Positions 21,540 through 33,756 of a stretch of 64,000 nucleotides of DNA are shown in pieces. The position numbers and the translations under genes were made by a program. Where the stretch lies: assembly GCA_022495005.1 (NCBI GenBank), contig JAGYXB010000269.1:496001-560000 (forward strand), written 5' to 3'. Source of the stretch: Rhyacophila brunnea. Lineage: Eukaryota; Arthropoda; Insecta; Trichoptera; Rhyacophilidae. The notes beneath the pieces are model-generated. The model was not told the origin of the DNA. It ran no database searches and worked only from the letters and a program-made list of their open reading frames with translations. How positions within the stretch are numbered: the stretch's first letter is position 1; every line of letters starts with the position of its first letter.

Positions 21540-23608
21540 AGTAGTTAGTGTCATATTTCTGAGTAGCTATTGTAATTTGTGATCAATGTTTATCAGCATT
21601 ATACCAACTTGTATTGGTACTTTCGATAACCTTTAAATAACATAAAATAATAATACTTTGACAGCTTCTAAAAAACCGACATTAGTACAAATTAAATAAC
21701 GCATTATTTGAGGTTGCTGACAATAATTTGTGTTTATATTTTCATATTATATTATATTATCCAAACTAGGCCTAATTTTTCATTGAAAAGAAGGTAGATT
21801 TGATATACCTATACTCGTAGGCAGACACATTATATTATACCTACAATAGTTTTACTATTTTCTGATTTGTCCCATTTGATCAAATCAAAATATTACAATA
21901 ATGAATAAATACCATGAGAAATTAATGCTTCAAACTCTTATATTGTGAAGTGTCAGTTTTGTACTAATCAATAATTAACAAATGACCACAGATAGCTATA
22001 ATAGCTAACTAACTATCTTCTATGTAAAATAAAACAAATATTGTAGTTAATTATTTTTTTAATTTCATAAAAGTCTTCAAGAGAGAGTAGGTATTATAAA
22101 TTGTGTTTTTTTTTTTGAATTTCAATAATATAATAAATTCATTGTGCTAAAGCTAAACCAAGTTTTGTTGAACTAATAATAATTTAAATTCTAATCGATT
22201 TAAGTTTTGCAACTACTGTTCCATTTGAGTGGTCGTTAGTATTTTTTTTTTTAATTATTATAATAAGTGACTGTCTAAGTGTACACAAATATATTATGCA
22301 CTTTATACCTATAACATATTGCTTAAGTAAAATTAGATTAAAATAAATAATATTAATAATAGAAAGTGAAAGTAATATTTTTTTAGTGATAAAGTTAAAT
22401 TAATTAAAAAAAAACTTAAATAAAACACAGATAGGTACAAATAGTACGTAGGTATATAAGTAGGTATACAATGTGAATATATAAATATTGGTGAATATTC
22501 AAAAAGACTACAGTTGAAGTAAAAGTAATTCCATGTGAAAATGGAGTTTCCGTTTTGACTTAAAATGACGTAGAGGCGTAGACCTCTTTGCCTATTAGAA
22601 TCGTGGACCTTATTTTAAATTGTGAACAAATTAAATTAACTTCATTATAAATTACTTAATTTGTTTCATTTACGAAAATGATTGCATGTTTTGTTCGTGA
22701 TATTCGGGCCGTTACTATTTGCTTTGACATAATTGATAAAATACAGTTTAGTTATTAGTTAACCGGGAATTATTAAGCTCATGAAAACTAAATATTACGT
22801 TTTAAAGCGTGTGGCTAAATAAGAAACGCCTACGTGGTACGAACCGATTCTACTATGTTAAGTAAAGACCAATTTCCAAGAGTGTACCGATACCTATTTA
22901 TTAAGAAGTGTAAGAATTATGATAACCCGGATAGGGGATTTCGGATAGATCTAAGTAGCTACTTCACATATTTATCATTAATAAAATTAGTCATTGATTT
23001 AACCCGAAACGTTCTTTCACAATATATAATATCTCAATATTAAAATGGATATGATAGCAGAATAGGTCAGCAAAATTACTTAACACACATTAATTTAATT
23101 TTTCAACAACGTACCTACCTTCGTACATTATGCGGATATTTGTGAAAGTTTAGATGGATAGGTATAGCAATGGTGTATTACACATGTACCTACGCAGTAC
23201 CTACTATGCGACTTTGTGAATGCTATTTTTCAAAACTCAAACTAGACGATAGCAATTTCCAAGTAATGATAGGAAGACATTGTAAATTTTGCTAATCTAT
23301 CTTATTTCCTTCGCACATCAGTGGCGAAGTTCCATTTAGTTTATTTATTCATATAATAATTATTTATTTCATAGGAAAGCTTTAATTCTATAGATTTTGA
23401 AATATCTTTGGGTATTAAAATGGTTTTAAGAGAGGACTTTTAAATTATATTACAATACTTTGAAAGAGTTCTGGAGTTCTGCCGTGTAAACGACAATACA
23501 ATTGACAATGTTGGTAAAGTCCATTTTGCAATCTCTTCACGAAAGAATTAAATTATATTAAGTTGGTGTCGTAATAATTACGTAAAGCATACATTTAATT
23601 TAGATATG
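21540..23608. other. AT-rich DNA, no gene recognised
   Basis: About 2 kb of low-complexity sequence with poly-T runs near 22106 and 22242. The 69-codon frame at 22834-23043 has no recognisable family. CAGTGGCGAAGTTCC at 23320 resembles a hAT end, but no partner was found. Confidence 0.5.
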
Positions 23609-23611
23609 AGT

Positions 23612-23856
23612 GTTCACAAGCATAGTGAACCAAGTCCATTCTGGTTATTTTTAAGTAAGCTATGTTCAAACATAATATTGAGTATTTCTTATTCTGTAAG
23701 AGTATGAATTTCCCTTACATAATAACTTAAAGGTACTCAAAATAACAATCAGAATTGTAATCATACCCTTACAGAATTAGAAATAATTAAATATTATTTT
23801 TGAACCTAGCTTACCCAAAAATAACCATAATGAACTTGGTTCACTATGCTTGTGAA
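23612..23856. mobile_element. Long inverted-repeat MITE, single copy
   Basis: A 245-bp element that is mostly inverted repeat. About 95 bp at the left (TTCACAAGCATAGTGAACCA, GGTTATTTTTAAGTAAGC, ATTCTGTAAGAGTATGA) pair with the complement at the right (ending TTCACTATGCTTGTGAA) with scattered mismatches. The loop is about 55 bp. An RNA from it would form a long hairpin. No clear target duplication and no coding capacity. Confidence 0.85.
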
Positions 23857-23859
23857 GCA

Positions 23860-25260
23860 AAAAGAAACACATATCTACCTACCCGGAGAATTGCAGTAGG
23901 TAGGTACCTAGATATTATATGTAATCATATTATTATGTTTTTAGTTATTTAACATTTATTGTGCATATTATATGTAATGCAGAAGTGCAGATGATTTATG
24001 AATCATGGGATTCGGGTGGGGGGAGAGATTATTAAAATTGTTATAATGGTTTAATTGTTTATTAGAATGAAACTATCTTTAATTATTGCAGTCGTGAGTT
24101 GGATTCATCATTCAAGTTTTGTGAATAGTTGTATAAAATTAAAATCATCATTCGTCAGTATTTAAATACTACACGTACGTTTGTAACTCGTTCGCGTCAT
24201 GCCGCAATTAGTGACTGACAAATTAATCATTCTAATACTAATTTTCATACAAATACCTACCCATCGCAGGAATATATGGCTATAATAGTGTTATTATACC
24301 GCATGGCATACGAATATGTACACAATATATTACGCTTTGCAGACTCTTGCCACTAAGTAATCAACCCAAATGCCTCTTGTGTGGTTTTTATTGAATACAT
24401 ACGATCTGAGACGTTTTTAATTTCTGAGAACATTTGACTATCATCTTTATATTTTTATTCATTCATAATTTATTATTTAGCATGGCATCTATATATAATA
24501 GGTAATATGGCTTAGTTATGAATGTTTTAAAAATTATATATTTTCAATATAAATAATGCTACATTTTTTAAATGTTTTAATGTAATTCAATCTTAAATCA
24601 AAAATATTTTATTTTACTCATTACAATATGTTAATTTTTTTCGCGGTGGAGTAGTAGAATATTCAAAAACAATGATAGATACCTAACTGATACGATAACT
24701 TTCACTAAATTGACTATCATTTAGATATTAGGCATTGACAACCAGGAGTTAGATGCAATTTATTTTAATACCTAATAAGTACTGAGTTTTATTTTAGTAT
24801 GTATAAATTTAATAGTATAACAAACTCTTTAGGTACCTGCTAAATGTTGGCTGGCCGATTTTCAAGAAGGCAAATCTTTCATGTATCAGGTCATACTATC
24901 TTACCCGGTAGTATCTGACATAGGTATCGATACCTACGTTATTCGAGTTTGGTGTATTACCGGGGACAATAATTGGACGTTATCACTTGTCAAGTTAAAA
25001 TCTACTTGGATATTGTTGTAAGTTCATTACGCTGTATTGTACTTATCCAAATGAAAACCGTTCTCCGTTAAACTTTGTACGATTTGTGGACCCGCCCTAT
25101 TAATCTAATCAACTGACGCTGGCTTAAACTCTTGTATTACACCCCTAACAGTAGGTATATATTTTATAATGTATATAATTTTTAATACAAATACTTATAA
25201 AGTGTTATTGCCGTGTGTGTTTCTGATGCAAACGACCCTTGATTCTGTCTGTGTGTGATG
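23860..25260. other. AT-rich DNA, no gene recognised
   Basis: TAGG motifs (for example GTAGGTAGGTACCTAG at 23896-23911) and a G run near 24016. No frame or repeat boundary is supported. Confidence 0.5.
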
Positions 25261-25261
25261 C

Positions 25262-25418
25262 AAATAATTTCATCGCGTCGGGTGTCCTCTGTCAATTAAG
25301 CCGAGCGACGTAATTATGCCGGCAATTTGGCCTTTGTCGGCCGGCCGCAGTTCGGGGGGTTCAATGGGTCCCTCGACGGAGGGGTTTATTTGAAAATGAG
25401 AATGAGAGGGAAGCTGTG
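25262..25418. promoter_or_regulatory. GC-rich island 7 with TAAT cores and GGCCGGCC palindrome
   Basis: This block contains GTCAATTAAGCCGAGCGACG, TAATTATGCCGGCAATTTGG, TCGGCCGGCCGCAG and GGGTCCCTCGACGGAGG. It combines two homeodomain-type cores (CAATTAAG, TAATTATG) with GC palindromes. No open frame and no copy elsewhere in the window. It is among the strongest candidates for a conserved developmental enhancer core here, inferred from composition and motif content. Confidence 0.45.
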
Positions 25419-25852
25419 AAGAGTAGCAAAGTTATTGCGCAACATCCTGCAAAACTGCCTTGATCTAAAACAATAGCATTAAAATCCAAATAAAATATAT
25501 TCTAATTTCGATCTAACTTATTACTTACTGCGAGTATTATAAGATTGTCCTTCTTTTGGTGGGTTATGTGGTTATTTAACTAGAGAGTGTGGTGCAGCAA
25601 AACCGAGGAAAGTCTTTCTTGAACGTCTATCTTATTAATTTACACTCATTTGTTCGTTTGACCGTTGATGTTTTACATACATACACAATTTTGGAGATCT
25701 CTTGAGCGAGTGTTGCAAAAACAGCAACATTTATGTTGAATACTTTTTAGATTTTGGTTGATTTTCTCATCTGCTTCATAGTAAATGATGAGACCACTAG
25801 TCACTGAATATGAGACTAAAAATATCCACCCAGTATATGGGAGTCATCCTAC

Positions 25853-25995
25853 AGTAGCATTATGGTTACGTAAAAGCCATTCGCAGTTGTATTGGTATTA
25901 TGAATTACTAGCATTGAAATAGGCATTATAGAAAACATGACCACTACACGTGCGAATTGGACTGCGAATGTATAATTATTCCAGTACATCTACTA
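25853..25995 (+). mobile_element. Degenerate member of family TAGGTAAATC
   Basis: The block GTATTGGTATTATGAATTAC, TAGCATTGAAATAGGCATTA, then ACACGTGCGAATTG parallels GTGGTATTGTTTGCTAGCAT, TGAAACAGGCATTG, ACACACGCGAATTG at 1872-1935. The termini are too decayed to pair reliably. Confidence 0.5.
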
Positions 25996-26329
25996 CATTT
26001 CAAATTAGAGCCAATACGTCAATGATATTGCCCATATGATACCTTAGGTAAAAAAAATCACTATACATTATTTATCTCATTCAAGACTGAAGTATGGGTG
26101 AAATTCTGTCTACCTATTTAAAAAGACAAAAACTATTTCCAATTTCCTCACAAAAAACCATCCCCTTATTCGATTAATAAGCTAAACGTTTCCTATCGAA
26201 TAATTTAACATAATAACAATTTTGGTAATACGCCATGTTTCTCACGCCGTCCGCACAAGCAATAACCAATTCATAAACCATCCCAAAAATCGAATTAACC
26301 CCAATCGATTGAACAATCATTATTACTGG

Positions 26330-26415
26330 TCGAACCCCGAGGCAGTCGATTTGCGTTACACCACCGACCGCAAGGGCACGAATTCCAGCTGGCTTTTAGG
26401 AAGGGAGCTTTTTTG
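26330..26415. promoter_or_regulatory. GC-rich island 8, candidate conserved noncoding element
   Basis: About 85 bp with ACCCCGAGGCAGTCG, CACCGACCGCAAGGGCACG and CAGCTGGC. Open on both strands (64 and 61 codons), but neither translation is recognisable. Flanks are AT-rich. Short conserved noncoding element favoured. Confidence 0.3.
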
Positions 26416-26974
26416 AAATGACTACAAATACCATTATATTTATGTAGCATAACCAACATAAAATTAGTAGCAATCCGCAAATAAATTTCCTAATAATATT
26501 AGTACGTAGGTATATCATATTATTAATATTTATGCAATCGCTTGTTTTCTATACGTATGTGAACGGACATCTTTGGGAGAAGAGTCATGAAAAGAATCTT
26601 AGTGGCATTTTAAAGTGAAGTTATAATGAAGAGCTTTACTTCATGTTAGTGAAATGATTACGCGTAGGATAGATCAATGTATACAAAATGCTGGAGAAGG
26701 GTAAAGTAGATTATGTCGTGTCTCCTGAGATTACTGGACTACGCCATTTTGATAAAATTTATTATTAAATGTAGAAAGTTTCAAGAGTCGCAGAGCCAAA
26801 TTTGATGATGAAAAACAATACATATGTCGTGTCTAAACTTTTTGACAATTGATTTTTTTATGCCGGTAGGTAGGTAAGTATTTTTTTTCTAAAGTTCTCC
26901 CCAGTACATGTGTGTTCCTGATAACTATCTTAAAAATCGGGAGCAACAGTAGGTAGTTTGTTCTCTCAATATGC

Positions 26975-27235
26975 ATAACTGTGCCATTGGTAATGCCAAC
27001 TGCCGTTAAACCAAATCGCTTAGGATATTGTTATACCACTTGCGTGAAGCTGAGTTTAGGTGGACAAGTTTAATAAATTCTTACAATATCGATTTACTAC
27101 TTCTATCTATTTTTTACGATTCTTGCATTTAGGTAGGTACATACTCTTCTTATTATCCTGTTTATTTTGATATCATGTTGTAAACGTTTTGAATAAATAA
27201 CCAAAGTATGTAATTTTCACTATAATATGTACAGT
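26975..27235 (+). repeat. Dispersed repeat R3, copy 2
   Basis: Blocks in order: GTGCCATTGGTAATGCCAA, CCACTTGCGTGAAGCTGAG, TTAGGTGGACAAG, TAAATTCTTACAATA, ATCATGTTGTAAACG and TTTTGAATAAATAACC. They match 2827-3195 in order and direction, with a shorter middle. The tail resembles a retroelement 3' end with AATAAA-like signals. The class is unknown. Confidence 0.6.
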
Positions 27236-27514
27236 TTTTTAAGTGGTGGTATTTTTCACTTTCCGTCACGTATTCTGTTCAACATACATTTTTTTGGAAT
27301 TTTGTGTCCATTCGCTTTTGTGTTTGTAACAAACATTTGGTTCCAAATCTACATGTACATATTACCAATATAAATATAGGTACTGTTCAAATTAATAATT
27401 AAGCTCTAATTAAAATATCAACAAAACTACATACCTACAAATATACAAATGAATGCAATTGTTATATAACACTCTTAACAAATCAATACCATAATGTTTT
27501 ATCCATTTCATTTT

Positions 27515-27730
27515 CCAAGACCCTTCTGAACGGCTCCGTTTCGGTGCCCCGCGCAAGTTAATTAGAGTGAAGCCGCAGTCAGCGGGATGCGGTTTTGACT
27601 TGTGACCCCCCCTCTTTAAAACAATGAAGGGCGCGACTGGTTGATTGCGCCACGGCAAGCTTCGACACCAAGGGCGCCAGTAGCCGGAAGTTGGAAATTG
27701 TTGCCAGTGATTCGGAAACCATCGAGTGAT
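27515..27730. promoter_or_regulatory. GC-rich island 9, candidate conserved noncoding element
   Basis: About 215 bp including GGCTCCGTTTCGGTGCCCCG, CAAGTTAATTAGAGTGAAGC, CAGTCAGCGGGATGCGG, GCGCCACGGCAAGCTTCG and CCAGTAGCCGGAAG, with AT-rich flanks. It contains a TTAATTAG homeodomain-type core and a CCGGAAG Ets-type core. A 124-codon minus-strand frame, the longest in the window, crosses it. Its product is Trp/Pro/Arg-rich, unfamiliar and continues into AT-rich sequence, so I treat it as chance. Confidence 0.4.
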
Positions 27731-27734
27731 TATT

Positions 27735-29795
27735 GAACGTTCAAAAGTCATATAAAATAATAAATTATAAATATTATGAAACAATTCAGCGATTACTTGA
27801 TATAGGTATATACCTATATATATTATATAATATTTGTGATGTCTTTTAAAAGATGATGTAAATTTTTACAATTCAATATGAACTATATTGGAAATAGGTA
27901 TATGGCTGTATATTATTGAGTTCATCTTTTTATCTGAATGAAAAACTATTACTAATACGTAAGTACCTACATGTAACCGTAGATTTGTCAAATTTTGTAT
28001 GTTTTGGGAAAATCGAATTTAAAATTATACCGTGGGTATACTATTTTTTTAAGTCATATTTTTTTATAATTTATAATTTTTTCGTATAGTATTGAGGTAT
28101 GACGCAGTTAGGAGTTTTGTGTATCATCATAACTCTAATATTGATAAAAACTGGACATACAATATGTATGTACTCAACAGACTAAACCATCGATTTGATG
28201 TTCACTATAACTAAAATTATTAATATATATAATAAATATAAAAAATAATTTCTAGTGATATTAATTTTATGTAGATATGCTTAAGCATGTATTCTATAAG
28301 ATACTCTAAGCAAACAGTATAAACTCTTTAAATACTTTGAACTGTAAAACACGTGTCAGTTATCAACCCTATAAAGAAAATTATAATAGATAATGTAAGT
28401 AGGCAATATTAAAATTAAACATACATAAAATATTTATGATCCTATTGTTTATTTAGTGAAAATATATAATAATGTTTTATATCATGATCTAATTTTATTT
28501 ACTTTGCAAATAGGTAGGTACTGCTCTCTTTGTTTAGGCACGGTTTTAAAGAGTCAAAAAATAATTAAATTTTGCATATAACTTAACCCCCGCGAGTGTA
28601 ATGCTATTGTTTTACCCCCAAAAATAAGTAAGAAACTAATGTTTACGGCCGAATGGGTTCCAATAGCGTGTAATGGATGTCGTTTCACGCGTACATATGG
28701 TGTCGCTTTTGTTACCTAAAACGTTACAGGGCTTACTTTACTTTGATGACTTATTTTAATAGGGAAGAAAAAAAACATCCCCAATAATAATTATTATTAT
28801 AGGCTCAATACAAATAAGAACCATACACACTAACACCGAGGAATGTTTTAAAATGAAATAGGTACAACAAATAAATTGATATTCTTCATAATATATTGTG
28901 GTGTCCTTCAAGGGTGTAACCTTGCACCATATTTTTTTTATGTTCTTGAGTAGAGGTAGGTACATCCTGAGTAAGATAAAAAAGGATAAGTAATTCTACT
29001 TGACAATTATTAATATATAAATGTAATCACTACACTATGATATATTTTAAACTACACAATCTATAGGTAATAAAATTAATCTCACATGTTCGTTCATACA
29101 AGCTGCCATCGTGTTATTCCTCGACATCATCTAAGATCCACAAAAAAACAATTTGCTTAGTATACAAGAAAAACATTATTTATTATATAATTATGCCCTA
29201 ACAAAAACACATTAAGTGGTTTTAATCAATTGTTATATTATAGATTAGGTACAATAGATAATAATATTATTATTCAATATTCATTGTTGCTCTCTATATA
29301 CCTAATATTATGCAAACTTTTGATTATTGACAATAAATAACATAGGTGAAATGATAAAAAAATATTTTTTTTTATTTTAATTTGTAATAATTGTGAAATA
29401 ATAAAGATTTGGTGCGGCTCTGGAGAAGTTGTACAGAATGTGGGCGCGTGAATGTGGCCAACTCCTACACAAATTTAAATCACAAAACAAAAGATGAAGA
29501 AGAATCATCTTTACTGATTTTATTATTTTTACAAATAAATTATTGTATCTATGTGGAATCATAATGACTAGTCCACCAAGAAGATACATAATACAAATTA
29601 AATTATACATATCCATTTTCTTCGTCACGGTTATTTGTTTAAAAGTTTTGAAACTCAACGTAAGTTCTCATCTGCAGTCATTACTAATTTACATGTATTT
29701 TGGACAGTCGACATCGCGCTTTAGTCAAAATATTATTTTTTTATTATTTGACCGATAAAACAATGGGTGTTACCCCCAAATACGGCCACATTTAC
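27735..29795. other. AT-rich DNA, no gene recognised
   Basis: About 2 kb dominated by A/T. A slightly GC-richer stretch at 28590-28730 (CCCCCGCGAGTGTAATGC, TACGGCCGAATGGG, TCGTTTCACGCGTAC) could be a small island, but nothing is certain. Confidence 0.5.
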
Positions 29796-29799
29796 TTGA

Positions 29800-30522
29800 C
29801 AGTAGAGATTCCAATCCCGGGATCCCGAGCTATTTTCGATACCTATGAATCCCGGGATTGATAAATATAATCCCGGGATTTCGGGATTGATTTTTTTATC
29901 AATTTTTATGGAACATAAAATAAAAGCGAAAATATAACAGAACAAATACTTTTAATAAAAAATAGCTACATTAGAAATAAACTGAGTTTGAGTGAAGTTT
30001 GATTTATACCCATGTGTAAGTTGTCGATTCATTTTATTTTTTCACATAAATTATTAAAAAGTATTTCCACCATGATATCATACGTTTTACGGCAGTTTCA
30101 TATTTGGCTGACTAATTAGATTTATGAAGCGGAAAGGCCATAAGTACACCATGATTATTTGCTTTACTATTTTAAATCTCGCTAATCCATTCATTAAGTC
30201 TTTACTATCAGAAACAGCAATCTCATATTAAATTCACATTATTATTTATATATACATATATATTTAATATTATTAACTCCATTAAACTTATGTATTTCCA
30301 AGATTGAACGTAGATATACAATATTAACAATAAATGTCTTAAATAGTATAAATTATACTAGATTTATTTTTGACTGATTTTATCAATGTTATTTGTAAAT
30401 ATAAAAATTTTATATTAACAATGGAAAAAAAATGCCAATCCCGGGACTAGTCCCGGGATTGTCGAATTGTAATCCCGAAATCCCGGGATCAGAATTTTGG
30501 CTCGGGATTGGATTCCCTACTA
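29800..30522. mobile_element. hAT-like element with CCCGGGATT subterminal repeats
   Basis: The ends CAGTAGAGATTCCAATCCCG and, inverted, TAGTAGGGAATCCAATCCCG match at 17 of 20 positions. ATCCCGGGATT or close variants recur several times within about 90 bp of each end (29815-29895 and 30436-30510). Clustered subterminal repeats and CAG-type ends fit hAT. The 8-bp flanks (TTACTTGA, GGTACCTA) do not match, so the insertion is old, rearranged, or not hAT. The 550-bp interior is AT-rich with no recognisable transposase. Confidence 0.65.
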
Positions 30523-30524
30523 GG

Positions 30525-31356
30525 TACCTAGTTGAAATTATTTTATTTTATTATTAATAACAGTTACGTACCGACCTACATACTCTGACTAAGACATTAT
30601 TGACTATCAATAACAAAACACTATCATAGCCTTAAACTTAAACATAGGTACTGAGATCTTTCAACACTAGCAGTAATTGACTGCATCATTCTCTAACTGG
30701 ACGGTGTACCTGAATGTCAAATTTATTGTAGCAAGGATCTGGATCGGGAAAGACTTCAAGATATTCGAATACATGAATAAAATATGTATATAGTCGTAAA
30801 TACTGACAGAAATTTCGTCGTCGTCGTCGTTTTATCTACTTCGATTGTTGTACCAACTCAAATATTGGTAAAAGAAAAAAAAAAACTGTAAAAATAGAGT
30901 ATAAAATTTTCGAATAAATATTTGATAAAACAACCACGAAGAGTAATTATGTTTTTGTGTTGAGACAATGCTCGTTTTTTACGGTTATATAGGTGTACTA
31001 GGTATATATATAAATTTACGTGGTTTTGACTTTGAAATGCATACAAGAGAAAAAGAAAAAAAAAACGTTACGAGAAGGTCTGACACAGTAATGGCGTCGG
31101 CCCGAGGCGTTGGCCTTCTCACGTGAGTTTTCAAGTTAAAAAACTGGTTTTCTATGGTTAAAAAATAGCATTCACTTTATTTAAATAAAATAAAACAGAT
31201 TTAGAAAAACAGTACGTATCCGAAATATTTTGTAGTAGAACTGATTATTATAATAACAACATAAAGAATGTAAATATATATATGGAAACTCATAAGTACC
31301 TAGGTACTTGCTTACTGTACCAATGTACTGTATATTAAGCAAATGGGTATCCATAA
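30525..31356. other. AT-rich DNA with a (GTC)5 run
   Basis: CGTCGTCGTCGTCGT lies at 30816-30830. A small GC block at 31078-31130 has an imperfect hairpin: GAGAAGGTC at 31072 faces GGCCTTCTC at 31112. No gene is seen. Confidence 0.5.
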
Positions 31357-31364
31357 GGTGGAGG

Positions 31365-31537
31365 GGTACAAGTCTGTTTACTCCATGGAAGCCAGGTGGG
31401 AACAACGGCAATTTTCATGGCCGATTTTGGCAAAATTCATGAATTCAAGAATGATAACCTAGCCTAACACATAATCCAGTATATTGGCTATTTTCAAAAT
31501 TTGTTTGCCGTTGGCTTCCACTAAAGAGACAAGAACC
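31365..31537 (-). mobile_element. Short inverted-repeat element, family GGTAC, copy 2
   Basis: 173 bp between exact 8-bp flanks GGTGGAGG (31357-31364 and 31538-31545). The ends are GGTACAAGTCTGTTTACTCC and, inverted, GGTTCTTGTCTCTTTAGTGG. The core CCAGTATATTGGCTATTTTC and AACCTAGCCTAACAC match copies at 1487, 40227 and 41846; orientation is opposite to the latter two. The 8-bp duplication and GG end exclude TA- or TTAA-targeting families. Confidence 0.9.
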
Positions 31538-31545
31538 GGTGGAGG

Positions 31546-32570
31546 TTATATTAACAAACTTTTTGCAAATATAAGGTTTTAATCATTCATCTAGCTTTTA
31601 GAAACACTCTTAAGAATTTAAAATAGTTTTTTTTATTTTCAACTCATTGGTTGCAACGAGAAAGTTAAACATCTGGCATTCATGAATGGCATTTTATTCA
31701 TTTTCACTTGATGAAGTAACCCTTTGTTGAAAAATAGTGCATAATATAATATCATCATAAGAGTAACACATTGCGTTATTGCACACGTTTATAAGCCAAA
31801 TTTGTATTTTTGACAAATATTCGAAAATCGAAATAGTGAAAATGGCTTCAAAGACAATAAACAGCGATTTATATGTATGTTTTTATAAAATCTTCTGAAG
31901 TACTTACTATACAAAATAATAATTACTTACCGATGTAAACAAATTAATGAAAATATTAGCAATTTTGTCCGACCATATAATGAACAATAATGGTCGTGGT
32001 CTGTTTTAAAACTAGACAACTTGATATTACCCAAACACAAAGCTATAAACAATTTTCAAATACTCCGTAAAGTGGTGTAGGTATTATAGGCAATGTACCA
32101 TCACGCTATTATATAACTGACCTTACTTGTCAGACGGGAATAAATTGGAGCAATTTACCGGTAAATATATCCAGCGTACCTGCGCTCATGTTCCATTATG
32201 TCACTTTTTAATTGTTGGTAAACCTCGTTGGCAAACCTAGACCAATTAAAAATATTAAATTTATCATAATACATATTTTATGTTGTATTTATCGCTATCT
32301 AATTAGGTACCTGAACTGCGAATGAGGAATACATATATTTTTATCGATTTGTTGGCGCTAATTGCGTAGATATTGTACCTTAGTCCAGTTGTTACCGAAA
32401 TTGGATGACTGTACATAAAATGACTATGTCAAACACTTATTTTTATGGTGTAAACCAGGGAACTCAGAAATAATAAATAAATTTATTATCTGTTCTGTGG
32501 TGTAAACACTGTAAACTTTGTACTGTAAGCTGTAAAACGTAAATGGAGGTAGGTACTGCTTGAAGTCGAA
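31546..32570. other. AT-rich DNA, no gene recognised
   Basis: No supported feature. Confidence 0.5.
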
Positions 32571-32574
32571 TAGG

Positions 32575-32731
32575 GTATAGGTAAATCATTCTACAGTGGC
32601 ACCATAGGCAATTCGCGCGTATATTGAATTGCTTGCGACAATGCCTGATTCAATGCTAGCAAACAATACCACTACAACTGCAAGCCGCATTTGCCGTACC
32701 CATGGTGCCACTGTAAAACGATTTACCTATA
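32575..32731 (-). mobile_element. Short inverted-repeat element, family TAGGTAAATC, copy 2
   Basis: 157 bp, the reverse complement of 1811-1968 with few differences. Termini TATAGGTAAATC, ATTCTACAGTGGCACCAT and their complement at 32701-32731 are better matched than in copy 1. Unlike most repeats here this pair is still highly similar, suggesting recent activity. TA lies at both outer edges. Confidence 0.85.
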
Positions 32732-32734
32732 GAT

Positions 32735-33755
32735 ACCTAGACCTACCTATTCGAGAAGATATTGGCTGATTTAAATGAATGATATTTATGTAAATTTCAC
32801 TTTCGATTTTCAATCGATTAGAATCAGTCAAAATCGATTTTCTCTAAGCGTATCAAACTGGATATAGGTACCCATTGGTATTAGGTATATGATTTAATTA
32901 ATAATAGGTGTGTCAGTAGATCCCGTATAATGACATTCCTTGTGTTATTAATACAACAATAATATATATTTTATATTAATTTTCGTTTACTGTGGTATTA
33001 ATCACATGGCAGTTAATTAATGCGATGATCGTTTAATTCACATAGTAAACATTATCAAAGAGTTATGTGTATGGGTTCTAGGTAAAGTTTAACCTTTTTT
33101 ATGCCTTACGATATGACTATGGTAGTATCTGACAGGCTGCAGATTTAATGACACACGTTGATTGTAGAGCGTAGTTTTTCCTAAAATCGCTGTAATACCG
33201 ATAATTCGTGGCTTAGTGTTTCATAATTATGATTATTTTTGGATTATGCAAATCAATTGATAGTGGCTAGTATTTGGGTTTAAATTCGGGCGAGATAACA
33301 CGCGATAATTGTATGTACGGCCTTATAGAATGAGAAAACTCGCTAAAGGCATAAACGAAACATCACATATAGTGGTGTTAGATAGACCATTTATTTCAAA
33401 TTGGATGGTACCATTGGTACCTATATTATACCAGGATAATAACTTCAAACAATATGTTCAATTAAACACATAGGTACCTACATAAGGTACATTGCCTTCT
33501 ATATTCGATCCTATGAGGATCATATGGGTATCCAATGGAGGTTATATTAGTTTACAAGAAATGGACGTTAATCACTTGCTCAACCTGTTGGACACTTATG
33601 GACACTACTTACAAACACAAATTGAAAAACGACATTTGAATTTTCCAGACCCAGGATTCAAATCCGTACTACGAGGCCACATCAAAATTATATAATTATC
33701 TCCTTTTTATCGGTAATATACGTACTAGAAAAGGTTTGACTATTTTATTACAATT
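32735..33755. other. AT-rich DNA, no gene recognised
   Basis: A 67-codon frame at 33492-33695 has no recognisable family. No repeats were identified. Confidence 0.5.
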
Positions 33756-33756
33756 A

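Noticed and set aside
27410..27784. 124-codon minus-strand open frame as a gene
   Set aside because: Trp/Pro/Arg-rich product with no family resemblance; it extends from a GC island into AT-rich DNA without splice or start context.
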